Below, one piece after another: positions 22,033-30,808 of a stretch of DNA of 64,000 bases. The stretch is taken from assembly GCA_021286765.1 (NCBI GenBank), contig JAJTBS010000006.1, positions 106,846 through 170,845 on the forward strand. The letters are read 5' to 3'. The notes below the pieces were generated by a model. That model was not told the origin of the DNA. It ran no database searches and saw only the letters and a program-made list of their open reading frames with translations. The stretch's first letter is position 1. Each line of letters begins with the position of its first letter. Made by a program: the position numbers and the translations under genes. This DNA is from Holophagaceae bacterium. Its GTDB lineage: Bacteria > Acidobacteriota > Holophagae > Holophagales > Holophagaceae.

Positions 22033-23241
22033 TCACCCCGCCAGAATGAGGGTGGGCGGGATTCGCAGGGCCCGCACGATCCCTGCCGCACTTGCCAGTG
22101 TCACCAGGATCAAGACCAGCATGCCGACCCCAAGGTATTCTCCGGGCCCCAGCAACACCCGCCTTGGGAACAGGGGAAATAGAAACTTGGCGATGAGAAT
22201 GGCGAAGCCGTAGCCAAGGGCTCCAAGCAAAAGGCCTTGATTCAGAACCAACTTTACGACCACGGAACTTCGGGCTCCCAAGAGTTTGAGGAGCGCAATA
22301 TCGTGGGTTTTCGCCACGGTCATGTTGTACAGAATCAGGGTGACCACGATGCCCGAAACGATGGCCAGCAAAGCCCGAAAGAGACCGATCTGCTTCCGGG
22401 ACTTCTCCACCACACCCTTGAGCAGGAGGTCCCGCTGCTCTTGGGCTGTGTAGGCCGTCACATCGGGCCATGCCTCCAAGCCACGCTGGACTTCTTCTAT
22501 GGATGCGCCTGGCCGCAGGTTCACCAGGATGGCATTCGCAGGGAACGGCGCCAGGGTGGGCGGGTTGAAGCGCTCATCCCGAAGCCGATCCTGATTCGAA
22601 AGCGTGTCCAGTTCGGTAACAGCCAAGCGAGCCAAACGGCCCTCCCGCTCGACCCGCTTGGCTTCGGGAGCCTGCCAGTTGAGGATCGCCCGCGCATCCA
22701 GTTCCGTGCTGAAGACCAGACCATCCCCACCGGAGGACAGCATGCCCTGGGTGAGCCCCACAACCCGGAAGGTTTCATCACCGAGTGGAAGGATCTCCCC
22801 CAAGGCCAGCCCCAGGCTTCGATCGGCAATGACTTCTCGATGCGGATCCCGCAGGTGCCGTCCGGATACCAGAGGGAGAGCCTGGCCCTTATCCTCGGGC
22901 CAACTGAGGCCAACGACTGTCATACGTAGGCTGCGTACCCCAACAATTCGCTGGATGGTGGCCGTGCTGAAACTTCGGGCTGAGGCCACCCCTGCCTGGG
23001 CCCGCAACCGATCTTCCAGGGCCGGCGGCACGGTGGATCGCTCTGCGAAGGGCCCACGGGTGTCGCGTTGAACCACCCAGATATCGGCACCGAGGTGATC
23101 CACCAGCAGGGTGGCATCCTCCACCAAGCCGCGATAAATACCGCCCATGGCCAGAACGATGGCGAAGAGCAGGCCGAGGCCCAGGGCCGTGGCCGAGAAG
23201 CTGACCTTTTGGCGCCGGAGATCTTTCATCGCAAGGTTCAT
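22033..23241 (-). CDS. FtsX-like ABC permease (DevC/MacB type)
   Basis: A 402-residue permease with one N-terminal membrane helix (about 15-37), a large extracytoplasmic MacB-PCD-like domain, and three C-terminal helices (about 285-390), the standard FtsX/DevC topology. It begins MNLAMKDLRRQKVSFSATAL, usual for DevC-type proteins. The start overlaps the adaptor stop by ATGA-type coupling, and the ATPase gene follows directly. The large outer domain contacts the adaptor in characterised relatives. Confidence 0.9.
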   Translation of the reverse strand: MNLAMKDLRRQKVSFSATALGLGLLFAIVLAMGGIYRGLVEDATLLVDHLGADIWVVQRDTRGPFAERSTVPPALEDRLRAQAGVASARSFSTATIQRIVGVRSLRMTVVGLSWPEDKGQALPLVSGRHLRDPHREVIADRSLGLALGEILPLGDETFRVVGLTQGMLSSGGDGLVFSTELDARAILNWQAPEAKRVEREGRLARLAVTELDTLSNQDRLRDERFNPPTLAPFPANAILVNLRPGASIEEVQRGLEAWPDVTAYTAQEQRDLLLKGVVEKSRKQIGLFRALLAIVSGIVVTLILYNMTVAKTHDIALLKLLGARSSVVVKLVLNQGLLLGALGYGFAILIAKFLFPLFPRRVLLGPGEYLGVGMLVLILVTLASAAGIVRALRIPPTLILAG

Positions 23242-24404
23242 ATGTCTGCCTTCACCTGCACGCGGCGAAGGGAGGGCAGCGCCTTCCCCTCCTCAGGTGA
23301 TCGAAGCACCTGATCCCCGGCCTGGAGACCGTCTTGGATTTCCACGAAGTCACTTCCGGTGAAGCCCACCTTCACTGCCACCCGGTGGATGCGGCCCCCC
23401 TTTTGCACAGAGCAGGTGCGGGTTTTCTGATCCAGGAAGGAAGCTGGTACACGCAAGGTATTCGCCTTGCCGGCCACACTGATGCGCACGTCTGCCCGCT
23501 GGCCCACGGCGAATCCTTCGGGCAATTTGAGCAATTCCACGTCCACCAGCAGCTCATGGGTTTGCCGATCGGCCTGCCGTCCAATCCGGTCGACCCGGCC
23601 TGGGAACACCTGCCCCGGATGGGAGCGCAACGCCACTTGAGCGGGTTGTCCCAGGCGCAGATCCCCCAGGGAGGTTTCATCCACCCAGGCTCTCACCCAT
23701 AGTTTGCGGGTGCTGATCACTGTGAGGACGGGGGTTCCTGCGGGAACGATGTTGCCTGGCTCCCGGAGGCGACGGGTCAGCAGGCCGTCCACGGGGCTGA
23801 GTAGGCGGCCTTCTTCGAAGGCCAGCCGCTGGAGGGCCTCCGTGCCCTTCGCCTGGGATTCGCCACTCCGGGCCTGGGTGCCCGCCGCGCCCACGGCCTG
23901 GACCACCGCCTCGGCCACCTTCAGTCGTTCCTGGGCAGCGTCCAAATCTGCGCGGCTCAGGATGCCCTCCGTCTGGAGGCGCTGCACCCGCTTGAAATCC
24001 GAGCGGGTGCGCGCTTGAGTGGCTAGGGCCTGTTCAAGATCCGCGGTGGCCTTCCCTATGCCAGCCTGTGCGGATCCCCGGGCAGCCTGGGCCACAGCCA
24101 GTTGCTCTCTCAGATCATTGGGATCCAAGCGGCCCAGCACTTGGCCCTTTGTGATGGGGCTCCCCTCGTCCAGGGGAAGTTCCAGGATGCGCCCCCCGAC
24201 CTTGAAGGCCAGAGGCACCTCCTGCACGCTTTCGAGGGTGCCGGTGCCTCGGACATCCATCGAGACCGGGCCCCAGTTCACGGTGGCACCCAAGGCGTCC
24301 ACGGGTACGAGGAAGCGCGCCCCCAGGACCAGCAGGAGGAGACCGGGCGGCACCATGGCCAGGCGACGGAACAGGGGGTTTTGGGTGAATTCAGGCAGGT
24401 TCAT
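23238..24404 (-). CDS. Periplasmic adaptor (HlyD/MacA/DevB family)
   Basis: A 388-residue membrane fusion protein: N-terminal anchor helix (about 14-34), a biotinyl-lipoyl half (VGGRILELPLDEGSPITKGQ), a coiled-coil hairpin (about residues 95-185), the second lipoyl half (LLSPVDGLLTRRLREPGNIV) and beta-barrel regions. This is the adaptor of an ABC-type tripartite pump. It follows the TetR gene directly (one base between stop and start regions) so the regulator and pump are cotranscribed. Confidence 0.92.
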   Translation of the reverse strand: MNLPEFTQNPLFRRLAMVPPGLLLLVLGARFLVPVDALGATVNWGPVSMDVRGTGTLESVQEVPLAFKVGGRILELPLDEGSPITKGQVLGRLDPNDLREQLAVAQAARGSAQAGIGKATADLEQALATQARTRSDFKRVQRLQTEGILSRADLDAAQERLKVAEAVVQAVGAAGTQARSGESQAKGTEALQRLAFEEGRLLSPVDGLLTRRLREPGNIVPAGTPVLTVISTRKLWVRAWVDETSLGDLRLGQPAQVALRSHPGQVFPGRVDRIGRQADRQTHELLVDVELLKLPEGFAVGQRADVRISVAGKANTLRVPASFLDQKTRTCSVQKGGRIHRVAVKVGFTGSDFVEIQDGLQAGDQVLRSPEEGKALPSLRRVQVKADI

Positions 24405-24405
24405 A

Positions 24406-25005
24406 TCAATGACTCCGTTCGGGGGCGAGGAGGCAGGCCAGGCTTGCGAAGACCTCGGTGGCCTTGGGCACCTTGCCGAGCTCTGACGGCAGGGCGTTCA
24501 GGAACACCAGATGCTGGAGGCTGCCCAGCACGATGGGCAGCAGTGCCTTTGGTGGCAGGTCCTTCCGGATCTCCCCACGTTCAATCCCCTCTTCCAAGGC
24601 CTTGAGCACAAAGGCCCGCGTGCCCCTCACCAGATCGAGCATCCGTTCCGCGGCCGCGGGAGGCAGGGCCAGTGCGAACTGCTCGGAGAAGATGAAACGC
24701 GCCACCCCGACCTGTTGCCCCACCGTCTGGACCCGCGCCAGGAAGAGGGCCTGAAGGCGCTCCAGAGGGGGCAGGAGGGTCTTGGGGTAGGTGTCGGCCA
24801 CCATGTCCGCCACGCGCTGGGTGGCGGCTTCGAGGATCTCATCCCTGGACTCGAAGTGCCGGAAAGGCGCGCCAGAACTGACCCCCAGTTCCTGGGCCAG
24901 GGAGGCCGTGGTGAGGGCGACGATGCCCCGCTCCCCGATGATCTTCAGGGCCGCGTCGGCAATTTCAGTCTGTTTGGGGGTGAGGGGTAGGAGGGGGTGG
25001 CGCAT
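24406..25005 (-). CDS. TetR-family regulator of the efflux operon
   Basis: A 199-residue TetR repressor with the N-terminal helix-turn-helix (IADAALKIIGERGIVALTTA, then LAQELGVSSGAPFRHFESRD). It heads the pump operon and its start lies ten bases from a palindromic operator candidate, so autorepression relieved by a ligand is likely. It is clearly paralogous to the divergent TetR gene at 25227: both have IADAAL-IIGE-GI-ALT and SGAPFRHF/SPGAPFRHF, and the ligand-binding halves also align. The pair probably arose by local duplication. Confidence 0.93.
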   Translation of the reverse strand: MRHPLLPLTPKQTEIADAALKIIGERGIVALTTASLAQELGVSSGAPFRHFESRDEILEAATQRVADMVADTYPKTLLPPLERLQALFLARVQTVGQQVGVARFIFSEQFALALPPAAAERMLDLVRGTRAFVLKALEEGIERGEIRKDLPPKALLPIVLGSLQHLVFLNALPSELGKVPKATEVFASLACLLAPERSH

Positions 25006-25014
25006 GATTCGATT

Positions 25015-25031
25015 GTAAGTAAGTAGTTACT
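25015..25031. promoter_or_regulatory. Candidate TetR operator next to the pump operon
   Basis: Sequence GTAAGTAAGTAGTTACT contains the inverted repeat AGTAA-GTAG-TTACT and shares GTAAGTA with the palindrome at 25138. It lies directly upstream of the minus-strand TetR start. Confidence 0.5.
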
Positions 25032-25137
25032 CATGTCAAGAAAATGAATAACTGCCTCACTTGATTCAAACCACAAAAATCAATCTATAAGACTAGTTAA
25101 TAGATACGTTACAAAATTTGTTATCGTATCATTTGAC

Positions 25138-25157
25138 GTAAGTATTTATTTACTTAC
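25138..25157. promoter_or_regulatory. Perfect palindromic TetR operator candidate
   Basis: GTAAGTA, six bases (TTTATT), TACTTAC: a perfect 7-bp inverted repeat in the strongly AT-rich 25005-25227 spacer between two divergent TetR genes. The half site recurs at 25015, so one or both regulators probably bind both places. Confidence 0.65.
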
Positions 25158-25226
25158 ATTGATTCTAGCGGCCGATTCGTCTGGCCCTCTCCTTGAACCG
25201 AACCCAGTCCTCCCAGGTGAATCCGC

Positions 25227-25838
25227 ATGATCGTCTCGACTCGACAGACCACCGCCAAGCGCACAGAAATCGCGGATGCGGCGCTACGGATCATCGGCGA
25301 ACAGGGCATCACGGCCCTGACCATGGCCACCCTTGCAACGGAACTAGGCCTGAGTCCAGGGGCCCCATTTCGGCATTTCGCCTCCCGGGATGAGATCCTG
25401 GAGGAGGTGGCCCAACGGGTGGTGGACTTGATCGGAGCCGCGTTCCCGGATCCAGCGTTGCCGCCCCTGGAACGGCTGTCCCGACTCTTCCTGGCAAGAA
25501 CGGAGGTGCTGGGGCAAAACGCGGGGTGTGGCCGTCTCATCTTCTCCGACCAGTTCGCCAAGGCCTTGCCGGAAAAGGCTGCTGCCACGATTCGAGGCCT
25601 CGTTCGCCAAACCCGCACCTACCTGGTGGACATCCTCAAGGAGGCCTCGAAGGCAGGGCAGATCCGCAAGGACCTCACCCCTGAGGATCTCCTGATCCCC
25701 GTCGTTGGCACCCTCCAGCACCTGGCCTTCCTTGCTTCCCTGCCAGCCGATGGTCCACCCCTGCGACGGCCTGATCCCAAACGGGCGCTGAAAACCCTGC
25801 TGACGCTCTTGTCCTTTCCGGACAAGCAAGCCGATTAA
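25227..25838 (+). CDS. TetR-family regulator, divergent paralog
   Basis: A 203-residue TetR regulator with the helix-turn-helix in residues 10-55 (ALRIIGEQGITALTMATL, then SPGAPFRHFASRD). It is the paralog of the TetR gene on the other side of the shared AT-rich spacer and is followed after 29 bases by a cupin gene and then a DUF6448 gene in the same direction. AGGTG precedes ATG 25227. It may control these downstream genes, cross-regulate the pump, or both. Confidence 0.92.
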   Translation: MIVSTRQTTAKRTEIADAALRIIGEQGITALTMATLATELGLSPGAPFRHFASRDEILEEVAQRVVDLIGAAFPDPALPPLERLSRLFLARTEVLGQNAGCGRLIFSDQFAKALPEKAAATIRGLVRQTRTYLVDILKEASKAGQIRKDLTPEDLLIPVVGTLQHLAFLASLPADGPPLRRPDPKRALKTLLTLLSFPDKQAD

Positions 25839-25867
25839 TCCACCTTCGTTCCCTCAAGGAGAAACCC

Positions 25868-26206
25868 ATGAATCCCATCACTAACCTGAGCGAAACGCTC
25901 CCCATGCCCGAGGGCCAACGGGCCTCTCTCCCGCTTCTTGATCTCAAGAACGAAACCAAGCTCGTGCTGGTGGCCCTGCCGAGTGGTGTCCAGATTCCCG
26001 TCCATGCGGCACCCTATCCGGCCTCGGTCCTTCTCCTTTCCGGCGCCATCGAAGTGATGCTGGGCGAGACCTGGCAGCAGGTCGGCCCCGGCGAATTGGT
26101 GCCCATCGCGGAGGAGCTGCTTCATTCCGTCCGGGCCAGCGAGCCCTCGTACTTCCTGGTCTCCCATCTGCGGGGACTGGGTTCCAAGTCCAAGGCCTCC
26201 AATTAA
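25868..26206 (+). CDS. Small cupin-domain protein
   Basis: A 112-residue single-domain cupin (about residues 30-105): PVHAAPYPASVLLLSGAIEV for motif 1 and PGELVPIAEELLHSVRA for motif 2. The first motif has only one of the usual histidines, while HSVRA in motif 2 keeps one, so metal binding is uncertain. AAGGAGAAACCC before ATG 25868 is a strong ribosome site. It lies between a TetR gene and a DUF6448 gene. Its function is unknown; such small cupins often act as binding or sensor proteins. Confidence 0.85.
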   Translation: MNPITNLSETLPMPEGQRASLPLLDLKNETKLVLVALPSGVQIPVHAAPYPASVLLLSGAIEVMLGETWQQVGPGELVPIAEELLHSVRASEPSYFLVSHLRGLGSKSKASN

Positions 26207-26230
26207 CCCTCTTTCCCCCAAGGAGACCCC

Positions 26231-26839
26231 ATGCGATTACATTCCACCCTACGATCCTTCGGCCTCGCCCTTCTCCTTGCTCCCTTCCCGGCCATGGCAC
26301 ACTGCGACAGCCTGGATGGCCCTGTGATCAAGGCTGCAAGGGCCGCCTTCACGACTGGGGACGTGAACCATGTGCTGGTCTGGGTTCACCCCAAGGACGA
26401 GGGCGAGATCCGTGGGGCTTTCCGCCGCGCTCAGGAGGTCCGGAAGCTCGGCCCCGAAGCACAGAAGCTGGCGGATCAGTACTTCTTTGAAACGCTAGTC
26501 CGCGTGCACCGGGCTGGCGAAGGCGCTCCCTTCACGGGCTTGAAACCAGCGGGGGAGGACTTCGGTCCAGCCATTCCCGCCGGTGACAAGGCACTGGAAA
26601 GCGGCGATCTGAAACCCCTCTGGAAACTCGTGAACGACAACATCCACACCACCCTGCACCAGCGCTTCGAGGCGGCGGTGAAGGCCAAAGCCTACAAGCC
26701 TGGCGACCTCAAGGCCGGCCGAGAATACGTGTCCTCCTACGTCGGATTCATCCACTACGTCGAGGCCGTCTACGGGGCCGGTGCCGCTTCCGAACATGGA
26801 GAAGGCCACGAGGGGCATTCAGGTCACGAAGGCCACTAG
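26231..26839 (+). CDS. Exported DUF6448-like protein
   Basis: A 202-residue protein with a cleavable signal peptide (hydrophobic 9-22, cleavage near AMA-HC) so that the mature protein starts HCDSLDGP, the hallmark of DUF6448 proteins; this N-terminal His-Cys and the His-rich tail (HGEGHEGHSGHEGH) could bind metal. The central part is helical. AAGGAGACCCC precedes the start. It is probably cotranscribed with the cupin gene. No function is established for the family as far as I know. Confidence 0.8.
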   Translation: MRLHSTLRSFGLALLLAPFPAMAHCDSLDGPVIKAARAAFTTGDVNHVLVWVHPKDEGEIRGAFRRAQEVRKLGPEAQKLADQYFFETLVRVHRAGEGAPFTGLKPAGEDFGPAIPAGDKALESGDLKPLWKLVNDNIHTTLHQRFEAAVKAKAYKPGDLKAGREYVSSYVGFIHYVEAVYGAGAASEHGEGHEGHSGHEGH

Positions 26840-26875
26840 TCTGCAACCTTTTCAAGCGATGGGCCGGAGCCTTCC

Positions 26876-28210
26876 ATGCCCAGTGACACTCTTCCAGCCG
26901 CTGTTGCCATGCCACTGAGAGGTCGACCCCATGTCGTCATCTTGGGGGGTGGCTTCGGGGGTCTGGCCGCAGCCAAGGCCCTTCGTAGGGCTCCGGTCGA
27001 TGTCACCCTGATCGACCAGCGGAACCACCACCTCTTCCAGCCCCTGCTCTATCAGGTAGCCACCGCCGCCCTCAACCCCAGCGATATCGCGGTGCCCATT
27101 CGCCAGATCCTCCGCAGGCAGCGGAACGCCTCGGTCCTGCTTGCAGAGGCCGTGGCGGTGGATCCTATCGGGAAGCGGGTCCTTCTCTCCGATGGGGTCA
27201 TTTCCGAGGGGGCGGTTCCCTACGACTTCCTCATCCTTGCCACGGGCGTCACCCATTCCTATTTCGGCCACCCGGAATGGGCCGTGGACGCCCCGGGGCT
27301 CAAGACCATCGAGGACGCCCTCGAGATCCGAAAACGAATCCTCCTGGCCTTTGAATCTGCCGAATGGGAACCCGAGCCCACCCGCCAGGAAGCCTGGCTG
27401 ACTTTCATCGTCGTGGGGGGTGGACCCACTGGGGTAGAACTGGCGGGGGCCATCGCCGAGATCGCCAGGCACGTCATGACCCGGGACTTCCGCCGCATCG
27501 ATCCCGGCAGGGCCCGGGTGCTGCTTATCGAAGCCGGGCCACGCATTCTTCCGGGGTTCGCTCCGGAACTCTCCCAGTGGGCCACCGAGGCGATCTCTCG
27601 GCTGGGAGTGGAGGTTTTCACCGGGTATCCCGTGACGGCCCTGGATAAGAATGGCGCCTCGGTGCATGGCGAGAAGATTGAAGCTCGCACCATCCTTTGG
27701 GCAGCCGGAGTGGAGGGCTCGTCCCTGGCCCATTCATTGGGGGTCCCTTTGGTTTCCGGAGGGCGCGTTCCCGTCCAGCCCGACCTCGGCCTGGCCGGTG
27801 CGTCAGGTCTTTTTGTCATCGGCGACCTGGCCTCCTTGCAACAGGACGGCCAGCCCCTGCCTGCCCTGGCTCCGGTGGCGGTGCAGGAAGGCCGTCATGC
27901 CGCCAGGAACATCCTGCGAGCGCTCCTAGGACTGCCAGGCCTTCCCTTCACCTACCACTCCCGGGGGATGCTCGCCACCATCGGGCGGGCGGCTGCGGTG
28001 GGAGAAGTAGCCCGCCTGAGATTCACTGGATTCGCGGCCTGGCTGTTCTGGCTCCTGGTCCACATCGCGTGGCTCATCGGCTTTCGCAATCGTTTCCTCG
28101 TCCTGACGGAATGGGCCTGGACCTACCTCCGCTACGAACGCGGGGCACGGCTGATCACCGGCCCCAAACAAGGGGGATTGCCAGATCGTCCGTCTGGCAC
28201 GGAAGGATAA
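26876..28210 (+). CDS. ndh: Type II NADH dehydrogenase (NDH-2)
   Basis: A 444-residue FAD-dependent, non-proton-pumping NADH:quinone oxidoreductase. The FAD-binding motif VVILGGGFGGLAAAKALRR is near residues 22-40, and the NADH-binding GGGPTGVELAGAIAEIA near 180. The C-terminal 110 residues contain hydrophobic helices (FTGFAAWLFWLLVHIAWLIG) for membrane attachment. GGAG lies just before ATG 26876. It lies 123 bases upstream of the NO reductase gene in the same direction; NDH-2 would reduce the quinone pool used by both the NO reductase and nitrate reductases. Confidence 0.93.
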   Translation: MPSDTLPAAVAMPLRGRPHVVILGGGFGGLAAAKALRRAPVDVTLIDQRNHHLFQPLLYQVATAALNPSDIAVPIRQILRRQRNASVLLAEAVAVDPIGKRVLLSDGVISEGAVPYDFLILATGVTHSYFGHPEWAVDAPGLKTIEDALEIRKRILLAFESAEWEPEPTRQEAWLTFIVVGGGPTGVELAGAIAEIARHVMTRDFRRIDPGRARVLLIEAGPRILPGFAPELSQWATEAISRLGVEVFTGYPVTALDKNGASVHGEKIEARTILWAAGVEGSSLAHSLGVPLVSGGRVPVQPDLGLAGASGLFVIGDLASLQQDGQPLPALAPVAVQEGRHAARNILRALLGLPGLPFTYHSRGMLATIGRAAAVGEVARLRFTGFAAWLFWLLVHIAWLIGFRNRFLVLTEWAWTYLRYERGARLITGPKQGGLPDRPSGTEG

Positions 28211-28229
28211 ATGACCTCTATCTCCTCCC

Positions 28230-28250
28230 GAATCGGAACCCCTCCGATTC
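28230..28250. promoter_or_regulatory. Inverted repeat between ndh and norZ
   Basis: GAATCGG-AACCCCT-CCGATTC, a perfect 7-bp inverted repeat 84 bases before the NO reductase start. It could be an operator for an NO-responsive regulator or a weak terminator for ndh. Confidence 0.4.
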
Positions 28251-28333
28251 CTTCAGCCGTCTGGTGGGAAGGCGTATGCTGATCCCCCCGACCCGTTCTC
28301 GAGGCCAGAATCGCTTCCCCAAAGGAATCTGCC

Positions 28334-30622
28334 ATGAGCACCGCAATATCCGATTCAGCCCCTCTGTCTCCTCGTTGGCGCCAGGCCGTCATCCTCGTGA
28401 TGATCTTCGGCTTCAGCCTGCTGATCTGGATCACCGCAAAGACCTACACGGGTGCACCTCCCATCCCGGCCAGAGTCATCGGGAGCGCGGGCCAGGTGCT
28501 CTTCACGGGGGAGGAGGTCAAGGATGGCCAGGAGGTCTTCCTGAAGTACGGCCTCATGGAACACGGAACCCTGTGGGGCCATGGCGCCTACCTCGGGCCC
28601 GACTACACCGCTGAGTATCTGCACCGCCTTGCCGAGATTGGACGGGACTCCCTGGCTCAGGCCCACTACGGCAAGGCGTTCAAAGAACTGGGAGAGGGCC
28701 AGGCTCTGGAGATCGGGGCTCGGCTGAAAACCCTGATCAAGCAGAATCGCTACGACGCGGGCGCGAATACCCTCCGATTCACAGATGTCGAGGCCGACTC
28801 CTACCGCATCCAGACCGGGGAGTGGACGACTTACTTTTCGGGCGAGAAGGCCGCGGTGGGACTGCCCACCAAGTTCATCCAGGACGAGCGCGAGCTGAAA
28901 CACCTCACGGCCTACTTCGCCTGGGCCACCTGGGCCACGGTGGCGCCACGCCCGGGGAAGGACTACTCCTACACCAACAACTGGCCCTACGAGCCCCTGG
29001 TGGGCAATGGACCCACGGCCTCGACCTATCTGTGGAGTGCGATGAGTCTAATCACCCTGCTGGGTGGACTGGGTCTGATCCTTTTCATCTTCGGAAAGTT
29101 CAACTACCTGGGATGGGGCGGCGCGGCTGGCTGGAAGCACGCGCAAGAAGGCCGGCTCCAAGCCTGGACCCTCACACCCAGCCAGAAGGCCGTGGGCCTC
29201 TTCTTTGCCGTGGTGGCCCTCCTCTTCCTGGGGCAGGCCGCCCTGGGCGGCGTCCTGGCGCACTACCGGGTCGAGCCAGGTGGCTTCTACGGTTTCGATC
29301 TGGCCCGGTTCCTGCCCTACAATCTGGCGCGGACCTGGCATCTGCAGCTGGCGATCTTCTGGATCGCCACGGCCTGGGTGGGGGGAGGGCTCTTTCTGGC
29401 CCCCCTCGTGGGTGGTGGGGAGCCCAAGGGTCAGAAGGTCGGTGTGCTCGTTCTTCTGGGCGCCTTGGCCATCGTGGTCTTCGGCAGCCTGTTTGGAGAG
29501 ATGGCCGGGATCAACAACAAGCTGGGCAGTCTGTGGTTCTGGCTGGGGCACCAGGGGAGCGAATACCTCGACCTGGGCCGGTTCTGGCAGATCCTCCTGG
29601 CCGCAGGGCTGGTGTTCTGGCTCTTCCTCATGTTCCGGGCTCTCCGCCCGGCCATGAAGGGCACGGAGCAGGGAGAACTGCCCTCGCTGTTCTTCTACGC
29701 GGCCATCGCCATCCCGCTCTTCTATGTCCCGGCTCTGTTCTACGGGCCTCGCACCAATTTCGCCGTCATCGACAACTGGCGCTTCTGGATCATCCACCTC
29801 TGGGTGGAGGGATTCTTCGAACTCTTCGCCACGGTGCTGGTGGCGGTGATGTTCTACCAACTGGGCCTAGTCACTTCCAAGTCGGCGACACGACTCGTCT
29901 ATCTCGACGCGATCCTCTACTTGGGCGGGGGAATCGTGGGCATCGGGCACCACTGGTACTTCACCGGCCAGGGCACCCTGAACATGGGCCTCGCCGCCAG
30001 CTTCTCCGCCATGGAGGTCATCCCGCTCACCCTCTTGACCCTGGATGCCTGGGACTTTATTCGCCTTCAAGATAAAAATTGTGAGGAATGCGATCGCCCC
30101 TTGGCCGCCAAGCAGCACTGGGCCATCAAATTCCTCATTGCCGTGGGGGTCTGGAACTTCGTGGGGGCGGGTGTCTTCGGGTTCCTCATCAACCTGCCCA
30201 TCGTTTCCTACTTCGAGGTTGGGACAACCCTGACGGCCAACCACGGGCATGCGGCCATGTTTGGTGTCTTTGGGATGCTGGCTTTGGCCGTACTGGTCTT
30301 CTGCCTACGGGAGATCAAAGGCGATGCAGCCTGGAGCAAGGTGGAGAAATTTATTCGCATCGGTTTCTGGGGCCTCAACATCGGGCTCGGCCTGATGGTC
30401 GTGTTGGATCTCTTTCCCGGAGGTGTCATCCAACTCTGGGATGTCCTCTCCAACGGGTACTGGCATGCCCGGCGCCTCTCCTTCCTCATGGGCGGTACTT
30501 TCCACACCCTGGAGTGGGTACGCATCGTCGCGGATATGATCTTCCTCCTGCTCGGCGCCGTCCCCATCGCCTACGCGACCCTGCGACTGGTCTTCAGCCG
30601 TGAGCAGGGAGACACCGCCTGA
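28334..30622 (+). CDS. norZ: Quinol-dependent nitric oxide reductase (qNor)
   Basis: A 762-residue single-subunit NO reductase that converts NO to N2O with quinol electrons. The N-terminal extension (about residues 40-220, periplasmic, with KDGQEVFLKYGLMEHGTLWG) replaces NorC; the rest is a 12-14-helix heme-copper-oxidase-like core with the conserved His regions RTWHLQLAIFWIAT, HLWVEGFFELFATV, GIGHHWYFTG and NHGHAAMFGVFG. Length matches the family. AAGGA lies nine bases before ATG 28334. It would remove NO produced downstream of nitrite. No nitrite reductase is seen in the window. Confidence 0.96.
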   Translation: MSTAISDSAPLSPRWRQAVILVMIFGFSLLIWITAKTYTGAPPIPARVIGSAGQVLFTGEEVKDGQEVFLKYGLMEHGTLWGHGAYLGPDYTAEYLHRLAEIGRDSLAQAHYGKAFKELGEGQALEIGARLKTLIKQNRYDAGANTLRFTDVEADSYRIQTGEWTTYFSGEKAAVGLPTKFIQDERELKHLTAYFAWATWATVAPRPGKDYSYTNNWPYEPLVGNGPTASTYLWSAMSLITLLGGLGLILFIFGKFNYLGWGGAAGWKHAQEGRLQAWTLTPSQKAVGLFFAVVALLFLGQAALGGVLAHYRVEPGGFYGFDLARFLPYNLARTWHLQLAIFWIATAWVGGGLFLAPLVGGGEPKGQKVGVLVLLGALAIVVFGSLFGEMAGINNKLGSLWFWLGHQGSEYLDLGRFWQILLAAGLVFWLFLMFRALRPAMKGTEQGELPSLFFYAAIAIPLFYVPALFYGPRTNFAVIDNWRFWIIHLWVEGFFELFATVLVAVMFYQLGLVTSKSATRLVYLDAILYLGGGIVGIGHHWYFTGQGTLNMGLAASFSAMEVIPLTLLTLDAWDFIRLQDKNCEECDRPLAAKQHWAIKFLIAVGVWNFVGAGVFGFLINLPIVSYFEVGTTLTANHGHAAMFGVFGMLALAVLVFCLREIKGDAAWSKVEKFIRIGFWGLNIGLGLMVVLDLFPGGVIQLWDVLSNGYWHARRLSFLMGGTFHTLEWVRIVADMIFLLLGAVPIAYATLRLVFSREQGDTA

Positions 30623-30639
30623 TCTCGGCGCAACCGCTG

Positions 30640-30790
30640 GTCCAAAGTCGCCAACTCGCTCAGGCTGAGCCGCAGGGGCACCGCCTCGAGATGGGTTCTC
30701 TCAGGAACAGCGTCAGTTCCTTCCAATGCTTCCGCATGTAGGTGATGGCTTGGCCAGTCACCCTGCGCCAATATTCCAAATCACTGATAC
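30640..30790 (-). pseudogene. IS66-family transposase remnant
   Basis: On the minus strand a short stretch reads GQAITYMRKHWKELTLFLRE, closely resembling the C-terminal region of IS66 transposases just before the usual PLDNN motif. After it the frame is broken and no further conserved sequence is seen. It lies directly after the NO reductase gene and marks the left side of the accessory region. The rest of the element is missing. Confidence 0.6.
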
Positions 30791-30808
30791 CCATAGGCCA
30801 GGCCAAGG

